This document shows, piece by piece, positions 34,840-43,206 of a DNA stretch of 64,000 bases. Every line of letters begins with the position of its first letter. Position 1 is the first letter of the stretch. The stretch comes from Streptomyces pinistramenti (GTDB lineage: Bacteria; Actinomycetota; Actinomycetes; Streptomycetales; Streptomycetaceae), in contig NZ_JAJCXB010000009.1 of assembly GCF_020564935.1 (NCBI RefSeq), positions 1 to 64,000 of the forward strand, given 5' to 3'. Under the pieces are notes generated by a model. That model saw nothing but the letters and a program-made list of their open reading frames with translations, made no database searches and was not told the origin of the DNA. The position numbers were made by a program, and so were the translations under genes.

Positions 34840-35666
34840 GAGGCGGCGTCGACGGCGGCGCGGGCGCGCTTCAGATCTCCGTCGAACAGGTCGCTCAGGA
34901 CCGCCAGCCACCGTTCCAGGCCGAATGCGACGCAGCCCGTGTAGGCGTGCTCGCCCGTGCCTTCGACGGTGATGTGGCACCGTTCGCCGAAGAAATTCCG
35001 GTGGGTGTTGACCGAGGCGATGGCCAGGCCGTCGGCCTGGAATTCGTGTTTGACCGGGCTGAGCCGCTGCAGGAGCGCGCGGCCGCTGTCGCGTTCGAAG
35101 AACGGGTCGGTGGCCACCTCCTTGATCAGCTCAATACCGAGGTCCTTGGCGAACCGCTCGATCCGGTCGGTGAAAAGCGCATTGATCTCCTGCGTGTGCT
35201 CCAGCGTTCCGATCGCCACGATCTCTCTCATCTGAAAGCTGAGCAGCCGCCGAAGACCTTCGTACTTGTCCTCGTTGCGGAAGCACCGGTTGATGAGAGT
35301 GAGGGTGGTGTCGGGAGCCACCGCCCGGTTCTCGACGTAGAGATAGGCGCCGTAGCAGGTGGAGTGCGGCAGCCCGAGGAACGGGGGCTCGACATCGCCG
35401 GACGCAAAGGCGCCCTGCACCGGCTTCGGCGGAGTGCCGCTCACGTCCAGCGGGCCGCCGACGAATTGCAGGTGCGGGAAGTTCTCGTAGACGTCGAACT
35501 TCTCCAGGTCGCGGAGCGGGTAGACGGGCGGCGGCATGATTTCCCGCGCGCCGGCCTCATGGGCCCAGCGGGTGAGGGTGCGGTCCAGTTCGCGCAGCAG
35601 GTCGGTCTGGTCGGGGTCGAGAATGGTGAGTGCGCCGCCCTGAGCCGTCGAGATCGACGCGGTCAC
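34836..35666 (-). CDS. Amino acid:[carrier protein] ligase, class II aaRS-like
   Basis: A 276-aa class II synthetase catalytic core without any tRNA-binding domain. Motif 2 is NRCFRNEDKYEGLRRLLSFQ and motif 3 CVAFGLERW. Cys104 (STCYG), Glu148 (QMREI) and Cys245 (GCVAF) are spaced much like the three zinc ligands of the Bradyrhizobium SerRS-like ligase BLL0957, which activates an amino acid and loads it on a carrier protein. The GTG start overlaps the stop of the di-iron gene; the long frame upstream is a shadow. With a carrier protein and its AcpS immediately downstream, the carrier-loading role is well supported by context. Confidence 0.85.
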   Translation of the reverse strand: MTASISTAQGGALTILDPDQTDLLRELDRTLTRWAHEAGAREIMPPPVYPLRDLEKFDVYENFPHLQFVGGPLDVSGTPPKPVQGAFASGDVEPPFLGLPHSTCYGAYLYVENRAVAPDTTLTLINRCFRNEDKYEGLRRLLSFQMREIVAIGTLEHTQEINALFTDRIERFAKDLGIELIKEVATDPFFERDSGRALLQRLSPVKHEFQADGLAIASVNTHRNFFGERCHITVEGTGEHAYTGCVAFGLERWLAVLSDLFDGDLKRARAAVDAAS

Positions 35667-36568
35667 GCGGCCCCCCGCTCTGCGGGCATCAGGTCCCGGT
35701 CCTGCAGAATCCCGGTCTTGATGAGGAAGTTCAGCGGCTTGCGGAACACCTGCTGCTGGAACTCCGCACTGCGCGGCGAGGCCAGCAGGCGCCGTCGTAC
35801 GGCGAACGGTTCGGGAATTCCGGCGTCCCGGTAGACCTGCGGGTTGAACAGCGACTCGAAGCTGTAGTTCAGGTAACGCTTGACGTATTCCTGAATCTGG
35901 AGCAGCTGCTCTTCCGTCGCCTTCGACTTCAGGTCCTCGAAGAGCAGGGAGACCAGTTCGCGTCCGAAGGCGATGTGCCGGGACTCGTCCTGGTGGTGAA
36001 TCCGGTTGACGGCGCGGATGGTGTCGTGCAGTTGCTCGTCGGCCGCCATCGTGCTGTTGAAGTGGTCGACCAGCTCCTCGAAGAGGAGGATGCGCACGAA
36101 CACCAGGAAGCTGGCGGCCTCGGGCCACGAGTCCCCGTCCCCTGCGGGCTCCATCTGCCGGTAGAGCTTTTTGCCGTAACGCAGGCAGAACTCGGCGAAG
36201 AACCACATGTGCTCGTTCTCTTCACCGATGAAGTGGTGGAAGAACTCGGACGGAATCTCGAAGCCCCGGGTGTGGATGCGCCGGGTCACCTCGACAATCA
36301 GCTCACGGATTCCGTCCACGTTGAGGCTGTAGAAGTTGATGCTCTCGCATCGTGACAGGCGGTAGAGCTGCTCCTGATCCAATTCGGCGGCAACGTCGGT
36401 CCCGTACGTGGTCGTGAGCTGAGGGCTCATCCACCACCGGTTCTCCGGCAGGGATTCCGGCCAGTCGAACATACGGTAAGGGTTGTAATAGTCCTCGACC
36501 GACTTGCGATTCAGACGCTCCAGGATCTCCTGGAATCGATCGTCCTTGCTGATCAACTCTCCGATCAT
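35663..36568 (-). CDS. AurF-like di-iron N-oxygenase
   Basis: A 301-aa ferritin-like protein of the AurF/CmlI type. The ligand pattern matches: Glu75 (CESINF), Glu117-x-x-His120 (GEENEHM), Glu164 (FEELVDHF), and His191-x3-Glu195-x2-His198 (IHHQDESRH). AurF enzymes turn amines to hydroxylamine and nitro groups; some relatives hydroxylate carrier-bound amino acids at carbon (CmlA differs in fold, so N-oxidation is preferred). AGGAGG precedes the ATG at 36568. It is the first gene of the operon. Confidence 0.87.
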   Translation of the reverse strand: MIGELISKDDRFQEILERLNRKSVEDYYNPYRMFDWPESLPENRWWMSPQLTTTYGTDVAAELDQEQLYRLSRCESINFYSLNVDGIRELIVEVTRRIHTRGFEIPSEFFHHFIGEENEHMWFFAEFCLRYGKKLYRQMEPAGDGDSWPEAASFLVFVRILLFEELVDHFNSTMAADEQLHDTIRAVNRIHHQDESRHIAFGRELVSLLFEDLKSKATEEQLLQIQEYVKRYLNYSFESLFNPQVYRDAGIPEPFAVRRRLLASPRSAEFQQQVFRKPLNFLIKTGILQDRDLMPAERGAA

Positions 36569-37305
36569 CTTACCTCCTGCGCTCGGGGAATTACCCTTGG
36601 GACGACAGTCTGGACAGGACGGATCAGACTCTGGAAAAGAAAGGAAGCACTGCCTGCTGTTGTGATTCACCTGGCTGCGGAAATGGGCTGCGGAAATCGT
36701 CACGCAGGGACCGGCACGCCGTGCGCACATCGATGAGTTCGCCATGCGATGCGTCTTATATCGAAGTCCCCCGTCCCGATTACATCCGATTGCTTCGCAG
36801 CGGGATGTCCGGCCGTGCCCGATCCACGCTTACGGCAGCGACAGTTCCATGGGGTGTCTCGAACAGTCCAATAAATCTGCTCTATAGCTCCATAGACGAT
36901 CGCCAAGAGAGCAGGTTGGACGCCTTTTCGCGGCGCAAAATATGACGTGTGTCACATCACGGGGCGGTATGCCGGGGGCAGGAAGTTGGCCGACATGGGG
37001 CGACGGCCGCACCGCAGGGCTCAAGTATGGGTACCGGTGATCAGGCACAGGACCTGCACCGGAACCGGAAGCCGAACCCGCCGGGAAAGCGGAGGCATCG
37101 CCTCCAACTCGCCCTGGTCACTAAGGAGTTGACTGGACTCGGTCCTTGACTGGACTCTGTCTAATACAGCTAGACTCCTGACCGCCTGCGGAAAGGGTTT
37201 TTCGTAATGTGGATACCTTGTTAGCGGTCAACGCCCTCAAGGGCGTCATGCATGACAGGGCATGTGGACGACCGCTCCAAGCTGTCGAGGCGGGAGGCCG
37301 TGCGC
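36569..37305. promoter_or_regulatory. Divergent control region of the biosynthetic cluster
   Basis: This 737-base gene-free stretch separates the leftward operon from the rightward LysR gene and is clearly more AT-rich than its surroundings. It holds two direct repeats: GGCTGCGGAAAT at 36674 and 36687, and TTGACTGGACTC at 37129 and 37146. The second copy of the latter could act as a -35 for the LysR gene. Further short dyads (TGAC-GTGT-GTCA near 36950) are present. No convincing reading frame is seen. Confidence 0.6.
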
Positions 37306-38397
37306 GTGAAAGATGACGGGGGATCTGCACCGAACTTCTCCGGTTTACTGCGGCGACTGGAGTACTTCGTCGTCGTGGCCGACGAACTTCACCTGGGGAG
37401 AGCGGCCCAGCGCTGCCAGGTGAGCCAGCCCACCCTCTCGCACCAAATGAAGGTGCTGGAGGAGGAGTTGGGCGCAAAGCTGCTCAGCCGCAGCAGCCGC
37501 CGGATGTCACTGACCCCGCCGGGCGAGGCGTTACAGGAGGAAGCGCCACTGCTCCTGCAACGCACCTACGCGATCAGGGCCCGGATCAAGGACGCGGCCG
37601 CGGGGCACCGGCGTCCGGTACGCGTCGCCTTCAGCCTCTCGGGACACGCCCTGCTCCAGCGCGAGATGGTCGCGGAGTTCCGCGCCCGCAACACCGCCCC
37701 GGTCTCCGTCGAATCCGGCTGGTCGGAACGGAACATCGGCCTGGTGCGCGCGGGGCAGGTCGACTTCGCGTTCGTCAGGCCGCCCGTCGAGGCGGATGAC
37801 CTGCGGCTGTCCGTGGTGGGCGACTCGGAACTGGTCAAAGTCCTCCCGGGCGGCGAGGCGGCCGGCCGCGCGGCGGAGGGGAAGCCGGAGCTGGATCTTC
37901 CGCTCCTCATGTGGCCCCGTTCGCAGGCCCCCGGGCTCTACGACCGGGTCCTGGACGTCATCCGGCGGGAGCGCTCCCCCCAGGTCGCATGGGAGGAGCC
38001 CGACTACATCAACCTTGCCGCGGCTGTGGCCTCGGGCGCCGGCATGTCGTACATGGACCGCGGCATCGCCGAGTGGCTGAGCCTCAGCGCGGACCTGCGC
38101 GTACGCCCGCTGGGTCCGCCGGGGCTCCGGACGGACATCGCCGTGGTCTGGCGCCACGACCAGGAACTGGCATCACGGTTCATCGCCGCGTGCCGCCGGG
38201 TCGGAAACACCCCCGGCACGGACCGCGGATCACTGGTGCGGAGGGCGACCGGTGCCGTCGTCCGCGGGACGCAGGCCCCGCCACCGCTACGGGCCGGCCC
38301 CGCGGAGGCCAAGCGGGCGGCGGCGGGCCACCGGGACCGGACGGCCCATCAGGACGCCGGCTGCGCCCCCGTACCGCGGCACCGCGCCCACCCGTAA
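37306..38397 (+). CDS. LysR-family regulator with two TTA codons
   Basis: A 363-aa LysR-type regulator, probably the cluster activator. The winged helix reads LRRLEYFVVVADELHLGRAAQRCQVSQPTLSHQMKVLEEELG. The effector domain runs to about residue 300 and a 60-residue Arg/Ala/Pro-rich tail follows. The start is the GTG at 37306 with GGGAGG eight bases before. Codons 14 (37345-37347) and 76 (37531-37533) are TTA, so translation should depend on bldA, whose gene lies about 0.8 kb downstream. Confidence 0.88.
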   Translation: MKDDGGSAPNFSGLLRRLEYFVVVADELHLGRAAQRCQVSQPTLSHQMKVLEEELGAKLLSRSSRRMSLTPPGEALQEEAPLLLQRTYAIRARIKDAAAGHRRPVRVAFSLSGHALLQREMVAEFRARNTAPVSVESGWSERNIGLVRAGQVDFAFVRPPVEADDLRLSVVGDSELVKVLPGGEAAGRAAEGKPELDLPLLMWPRSQAPGLYDRVLDVIRRERSPQVAWEEPDYINLAAAVASGAGMSYMDRGIAEWLSLSADLRVRPLGPPGLRTDIAVVWRHDQELASRFIAACRRVGNTPGTDRGSLVRRATGAVVRGTQAPPPLRAGPAEAKRAAAGHRDRTAHQDAGCAPVPRHRAHP

Positions 38398-38426
38398 GCC
38401 AGCCCCGCACCGGAAGGAGAACTCGT

Positions 38427-38648
38427 ATGAACTGCTACGACTGCCACGCCACCGAGAAGGCCGACACGTCCGCGGTCGCCATGTGCCACTGCTGCGGATC
38501 CGGCCTCTGCCCCGACCACCTCCGCATGATCCGCCCGGTGGTCCACCGCCTGAACGGCATGGGCGTCGCCCACGGCCCCGCCCTCGCCCGGCAGCTGCTC
38601 TGCGTCACCTGTCACGCCGCCCAGGCGACCGGTCTGCCCGCCGCCTAG
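38427..38648 (+). CDS. DUF2180-like small zinc-ribbon protein
   Basis: A 73-aa protein with paired cysteines: MNCYDCHA, CHCCGSGLCPDH and LCVTCHA. This spacing fits a small zinc-binding protein of the DUF2180 type. GGAAGGAG lies upstream. It follows the LysR gene by 29 bases and may be read on from it. Function unknown. Confidence 0.8.
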   Translation: MNCYDCHATEKADTSAVAMCHCCGSGLCPDHLRMIRPVVHRLNGMGVAHGPALARQLLCVTCHAAQATGLPAA

Positions 38649-38819
38649 ATGAGCGAGCCGAAGTCGTGTCGTCCGCCCGGAGGCGGGCCTGGCGGGGTCT
38701 GGTGCGTGTGATCGCAAGGCGGAGGAGGGAGGCGACGCGGAGCCTCGGCGCGTGACGACAACGCCGCGAGCGTGCCTGCCAGACCCCGCCAGGCAGGCAC
38801 GACTTCGGACTCACTCATC
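38648..38819. repeat. Large nested inverted repeat, REP-like
   Basis: Outer arms (GATGAGCGAG-CCGAAGTCGTG at 38648 and its near complement ending at 38819) enclose perfect 16-bp inner arms 38687-38702 and 38779-38794 (GCCTGGCGGGGTCTGG). It could be the terminator of the LysR unit or a dispersed element; from 38820 to 39205 I see nothing else except a short hairpin at 39153-39174. Confidence 0.8.
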
Positions 38820-39205
38820 TGGGCAACCGGGGCGGTCCCGCACGGCGCGAGCCCGCGGAGCCGCCCGCCAGGCGTGCGTCCTGTGGTGGCGGGGGTGATC
38901 CCGGGACAAGTCCTGTACCACTCCGGAACATTCAGGAGGGTTTTTTTCGGCACGGTCGCGCGCTTCGTAAACGGCCTTCACTCGCACGGTCGACCACGGC
39001 GTATCGCGCCCTTTGACCGGATTCCCGGAAAGATCCCGGCGCGGTGCATTCCGGGGCGCGCGCTTACCACTCGGCCGACGGCTGGCAGCACGTTCCCGTC
39101 GCGCCCCGTCACGTCACCCCGAGCTCCCGACGCAGGCCGGGCGAACGCCGGAGACCTGAGCATTTCCGCAGGTCAGGGGCGGATCTAGGTCGCTCTTGGT
39201 GGGCG

Positions 39206-39287
39206 TGCCCGGAGCCGGACTTGAACCGGCACGGCCCGAAGGCCAGCGAGGTTTAAGCTCGCCGTGTCTGCATTCCACCATCCGGGC
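39206..39287 (-). tRNA. bldA: tRNA-Leu, anticodon UAA (bldA)
   Basis: The minus strand folds into an 82-nt class II tRNA. The acceptor stem is GCCCGGA with TCCGGGC, the discriminator base is A, and the CCA end is not encoded. The anticodon stem GCGAG/CTCGC holds the loop CTTAAAC, so the anticodon is UAA and it reads the rare UUA codon. The long variable arm (GGCC-TTCG-GGCC) and the GGTTCAAGTCC T-loop fit leucine. This is the developmental switch tRNA of Streptomyces. The flank to 39744 has one AT-rich patch (39376-39392) and no gene. Confidence 0.96.
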
Positions 39288-39744
39288 CTGGGCTCCCCCA
39301 TGGCCCCTCAAAGAGGGCAGCACGAGCGTAGCCCGCAGGGCACTACGCACTTCGGCCAGCGACCCCGAGGTTGTCTTATTTTATTGGCAACTGAGGGTGC
39401 ATCAGTGACGGGTACAGGCCGTTGTCACATGCCTGATGGCCCCCTTCGCCGCAACCTTCCGAAACGCATTCCGTGCCCGAATTGACGGAAAGTCGATGCC
39501 TGCTCGACGGCCCTCGGGGGCGCCGCCTCCAGGCGTGTGCGGGGCGCGTCGCTCAGCGGCCGTCCTCAGGGTCCGTCTCCTCCCAAGGGATGACGGCCGC
39601 CGGACCGGCTACGCCGCAAGGCTCCCCCAGGACGGTCACACGGGCTGACGTCCGTGCCCCTTCTCCTGGCCGACGATGGAAGGGTCCTCCGGTACACCCG
39701 GCGGACCGCCCGTACCGCCGCCGTCCCGACAGGAGCACTTCCCC

Positions 39745-40527
39745 GTGACCACCACCCACTCCGGCGTCTCCACCGCCACCCGCGCCACCGCGGTGGCCGC
39801 CCGCGCCACGGATCTCACCAAGGTCTACGGACAGGGCGAGACCCAGGTGGTCGCCCTGGACGCCGTCTCCGTCGACTTCCGCCAGGCCCAGTTCACCGCG
39901 ATCATGGGCCCCTCCGGCTCCGGCAAGTCGACGCTGATGCACTGCATGGCGGGACTTGACGCGATATCGGGCGGCTCCGCCCGGATCGGCGACATCGAGC
40001 TGACCGGCCTGAAGGACAAGAAGCTCACCCAGCTGCGCCGCGACAAGATCGGCTTCATCTTCCAGGCGTTCAACCTGCTGCCGACCCTGACGGCGCTGGA
40101 GAACATCACGCTGCCGATGGACATCGCGGGCCGCAAGCCGGACCGCGCCTGGCTGGACCGCGTCGTCGAGACCGTCGGCCTTGCGGGCCGCCTCAAGCAC
40201 CGCCCCAGCCAGCTCTCCGGCGGCCAGCAGCAGCGCGTCGCGGTCGCCCGCGCCCTCGCCTCCCGGCCGGAGATCATCTTCGCCGACGAGCCCACCGGCA
40301 ACCTCGACTCGCGCTCCGGCGCCGAGGTGCTGGGCTTCCTGCGCAACTCCGTCCGCGAGCTGGGCCAGACCGTCGTCATGGTCACCCACGACCCGGTCGC
40401 CGCCTCCTACGCGGACCGCGTGGTCTTCCTCGCCGACGGCCGGATCGTCGACGACATGCCCGACCCGACCGCCGACCTGGTGCTGGAGCGCATGAAGGGT
40501 TTCGACGCCAAGGGGCGTACGAGCTGA
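39745..40527 (+). CDS. ABC transporter ATP-binding protein, MacB/LolD type
   Basis: A 260-aa ATPase. Walker A is GPSGSGKST, the Q-loop lies in FIFQAFNLLPTLTALEN, the signature is LSGGQQQR, and Walker B IIFADEPTGNLDS; the switch His is in VTHDP. The GTG at 39745 with AGGAG nine bases upstream is chosen. It is paired with the FtsX-type permease 54 bases downstream. Confidence 0.93.
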   Translation: MTTTHSGVSTATRATAVAARATDLTKVYGQGETQVVALDAVSVDFRQAQFTAIMGPSGSGKSTLMHCMAGLDAISGGSARIGDIELTGLKDKKLTQLRRDKIGFIFQAFNLLPTLTALENITLPMDIAGRKPDRAWLDRVVETVGLAGRLKHRPSQLSGGQQQRVAVARALASRPEIIFADEPTGNLDSRSGAEVLGFLRNSVRELGQTVVMVTHDPVAASYADRVVFLADGRIVDDMPDPTADLVLERMKGFDAKGRTS

Positions 40528-40581
40528 CCCGCAGCAGCCGCCGCCCGTACCTCGGACCTCTTCTTCAGGACTGACTCACCC

Positions 40582-43116
40582 ATGTTCCGTACCGCCTTGC
40601 GCAACGTGCTTGCGCACAAGGCCAGGCTGCTGATGACCACCCTCGCCGTGATGCTCGGCGTGGCCTTCGTCTCCGGCACCCTGGTCTTCACCTCGACCAT
40701 CTCCGACGCCTTCCAGGCCAGCTCCCAAAAGGGCTACGACTCCGTAGACGTCGCCATCCAGCCGCACCGCTCCGACAGCGCGGCCGGCAACCCCGGCGCC
40801 GCCCCCGGCCTCGACCACAAGCTGCTCGACAAGGCCGGGAAGCTGCCGGGCGCCGCGTCGGCCACCGGCAGCGTCTCCGGCTTCACCGCCGTCGCCGACA
40901 AGCACGGCAAGCTGATCGGCGACGGCTTCTCGACCCTCGGCGGCAACTACTACCCCGGCGCGGACGGCAAGGACGCCCGCTACCCGCTGCGCGACGGCGC
41001 CGCCCCCCAGCGGGCGGGCGAGATCGCACTGGACGCCAAAACCGCGGATCGGGCCGGCTACCGGGTCGGCGACACCGTACGCATCTCCGTCGACGGACCG
41101 GTCCGCAAGGAGAAGCTGACCGGCATCTTCACCACCGACGACGGCGCGGTGTCCGCGGGCGGCAGCCTCGCGCTGTTCGACACCGCCACCGCGCAGCAAC
41201 TCCTCGGCACCCCGGGCGAGTTCGACGAGATCGACGTCCGGGCCGCCCCGGGCACCTCGCAGCAGGCGCTGAAGACCGCGGTCGACGCGATCCTGCCGCA
41301 CAACGCCGCCGAGGCCACCACCGGCAGACAGCTCGCCGACGACCAGGCGAAGCAGATCGCCCAGGGCATGGACGGCATGAAGACCGGCCTGCTGGCCTTC
41401 GCCGGCATCGCCCTCTTCGTCGGCATCTTCATCATCGCCAACACCTTCACCATGCTGGTCGCCCAGCGCACCAAGGAACTGGCACTGCTGCGCGCGGTCG
41501 GCGCCAGCCGCCGCCAGGTGACCCGCTCGGTGCTGATCGAGGCGGTCGTGGTCGGCGCCGTCGCCGCCGTCGCCGGTCTCGCCGCGGGCATCGGCATCGG
41601 CGCCGGGCTGCGCGCGCTGATGAACGGCACCGGCGCCACGGTGCCCGACGGGCCGCTGGTGATCTCCCCTTCCACCGTCCTGACCTCGCTGGTCGTCGGC
41701 ATCGTGGTGACCGTGCTGGCCGCCTGGCTGCCGGGCCGCAGGGCCGCGAAGATCCCGCCGGTCGCCGCGATGAACAGCGTGCACGCCGCCGCCACCACCA
41801 AGTCGCTGGTGGTCCGCAACACCCTCGGCGCGCTCTTCGCCGGCGCGGGCGCCGCTGCCGTCCTGGCCGCCACAGGCATGGACGACGGCAAGGCCCTGAT
41901 GGGCCTGGGCGCGGTGCTCCTGCTGATCGGCGTCTTCATCCTGACGCCACTGCTGTCCCGCCCGCTGATCGCACTGGCCTCGCCGGTCCTGCGGATGTTC
42001 GGCATCTCCGGCAAGCTCGCGCGGCAGAACGCGGTGCGCAACCCGCGCCGTACGGCCGCCACCGCCTCCGCGCTGATGGTCGGCCTGACGCTGATCACCG
42101 GCCTGACGGTGATCGCCGGCAGCGTGCAGAAGGGCATCGACAAGATGGCCACCGACTCGCTGAAGGCCGACTACATCGTCTCCATGGCCGGCATGACGCC
42201 GCTCTCGCCGGACGTCGCGAAGAAGATCGGCAGCCTCGACGAGGTCACCGCCTCCAGCCCGCTGCGCAACTCCCCCGCCCGCATCGGCTCCGTCACCGAG
42301 TACCTGACCGGCGTCAACGGCAAGGACTTCGGCGCGCTCACCCGGCTCGACTTCACCAGCGGCGGCCTGAACGGGCTGCGCGGCGACGCGGCCGTGGTGG
42401 ACGCGGACACGGCCAAGGAGAAGGGCTGGCGGGTCGGCTCGCACGTCCCGGTGACGTTCGAGGACGGCAAGAAGGGCGCGCTGACCGTCTCGGGTGTCTA
42501 CGAGGGCAACGAGATGATCAAGGGCATCATCCTGGACAACGGCGTCCTGGCCCCGCACCAGAAGCACGCCGCCGACATGCAGGTGATGGTCAAGACCCAG
42601 GCCGGCGTCTCCGACGCCGGCAAGGACTCGCTGGTCAAGGCGCTGGGTGACAATCCCGCCATTGCCGTCCAGGACAAGAAGGACGTGTCCGACGGCATCG
42701 CGCAGATGATCAATCTGATGCTGAACATGCTCTACGGCCTGCTGGCCATGGCGGTGATCGTCGCGGTGCTCGGCGTCGTCAACACCCTGGCGATGTCGGT
42801 CTTCGAGCGCTCCCAGGAGATCGGCATGCTGCGCGCCATCGGCCTGGACCGCTCCGGCATCAAGCGGATGGTGCGCCTGGAGTCGCTGGTCATCTCGCTG
42901 TTCGGCGGGGTGCTCGGCATCGGCCTCGGAGTGTTCTTCGGCTGGGCGGCGGGCGAGCTGATCGCCGGCTCGCTCGGCACCTACGAACTGGTGCTGCCCT
43001 GGGGCCGGATGGGCCTCTTCCTGGCCCTGGCCGCACTGGTCGGTGTCCTGGCCGCACTCTGGCCGGCCCGCCGCGCGGCCAAGCTGAACATGCTGGCGGC
43101 GATCAAGGCGGAGTAG
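40582..43116 (+). CDS. ABC transporter permease, double FtsX type
   Basis: An 844-aa protein. The first helix is followed by an extracytoplasmic domain (residues about 40-260), three helices, a second inner unit with another helix near 480-500 and a further large outside domain, and three C-terminal helices. Each half ends in an FtsX core (AVGASRRQVTRSVLIEAVVVG and AIGLDRSGIKRMVRLESLVIS). These exporters or mechanotransmission complexes handle lipids or peptides. It ends 20 bases before a strong terminator. Confidence 0.92.
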   Translation: MFRTALRNVLAHKARLLMTTLAVMLGVAFVSGTLVFTSTISDAFQASSQKGYDSVDVAIQPHRSDSAAGNPGAAPGLDHKLLDKAGKLPGAASATGSVSGFTAVADKHGKLIGDGFSTLGGNYYPGADGKDARYPLRDGAAPQRAGEIALDAKTADRAGYRVGDTVRISVDGPVRKEKLTGIFTTDDGAVSAGGSLALFDTATAQQLLGTPGEFDEIDVRAAPGTSQQALKTAVDAILPHNAAEATTGRQLADDQAKQIAQGMDGMKTGLLAFAGIALFVGIFIIANTFTMLVAQRTKELALLRAVGASRRQVTRSVLIEAVVVGAVAAVAGLAAGIGIGAGLRALMNGTGATVPDGPLVISPSTVLTSLVVGIVVTVLAAWLPGRRAAKIPPVAAMNSVHAAATTKSLVVRNTLGALFAGAGAAAVLAATGMDDGKALMGLGAVLLLIGVFILTPLLSRPLIALASPVLRMFGISGKLARQNAVRNPRRTAATASALMVGLTLITGLTVIAGSVQKGIDKMATDSLKADYIVSMAGMTPLSPDVAKKIGSLDEVTASSPLRNSPARIGSVTEYLTGVNGKDFGALTRLDFTSGGLNGLRGDAAVVDADTAKEKGWRVGSHVPVTFEDGKKGALTVSGVYEGNEMIKGIILDNGVLAPHQKHAADMQVMVKTQAGVSDAGKDSLVKALGDNPAIAVQDKKDVSDGIAQMINLMLNMLYGLLAMAVIVAVLGVVNTLAMSVFERSQEIGMLRAIGLDRSGIKRMVRLESLVISLFGGVLGIGLGVFFGWAAGELIAGSLGTYELVLPWGRMGLFLALAALVGVLAALWPARRAAKLNMLAAIKAE

Positions 43117-43136
43117 GCGGAGCAGCCGCCGCCCGT

Positions 43137-43187
43137 TACGGATGAGGGCCCCGCACCACAGGTCGTGGTGCGGGGCCCTCATCCGTA
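43137..43187. terminator. Very strong bidirectional terminator
   Basis: A perfect 23-bp stem (43137-43159 with 43165-43187) and a 5-base loop, between the convergent ABC permease gene and the methyltransferase gene. Confidence 0.93.
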
Positions 43188-43206
43188 CAGCGGCAGGGCG
43201 GTGGCC

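Noticed and set aside
36721..36945. 74-codon frame in the divergent region of the cluster
   Set aside because: No ribosome binding site, atypical codon usage and no conserved features; kept as non-coding.
39206..39287. Integration site (att) of a mobile element at the tRNA gene
   Set aside because: No integrase, no repeat of the tRNA 3' end in the window, and both flanks look chromosomal.
40576..43182. 868-codon antisense frame opposite the ABC permease
   Set aside because: Composition is typical of antisense in high-GC DNA; the sense frame has clear FtsX cores.
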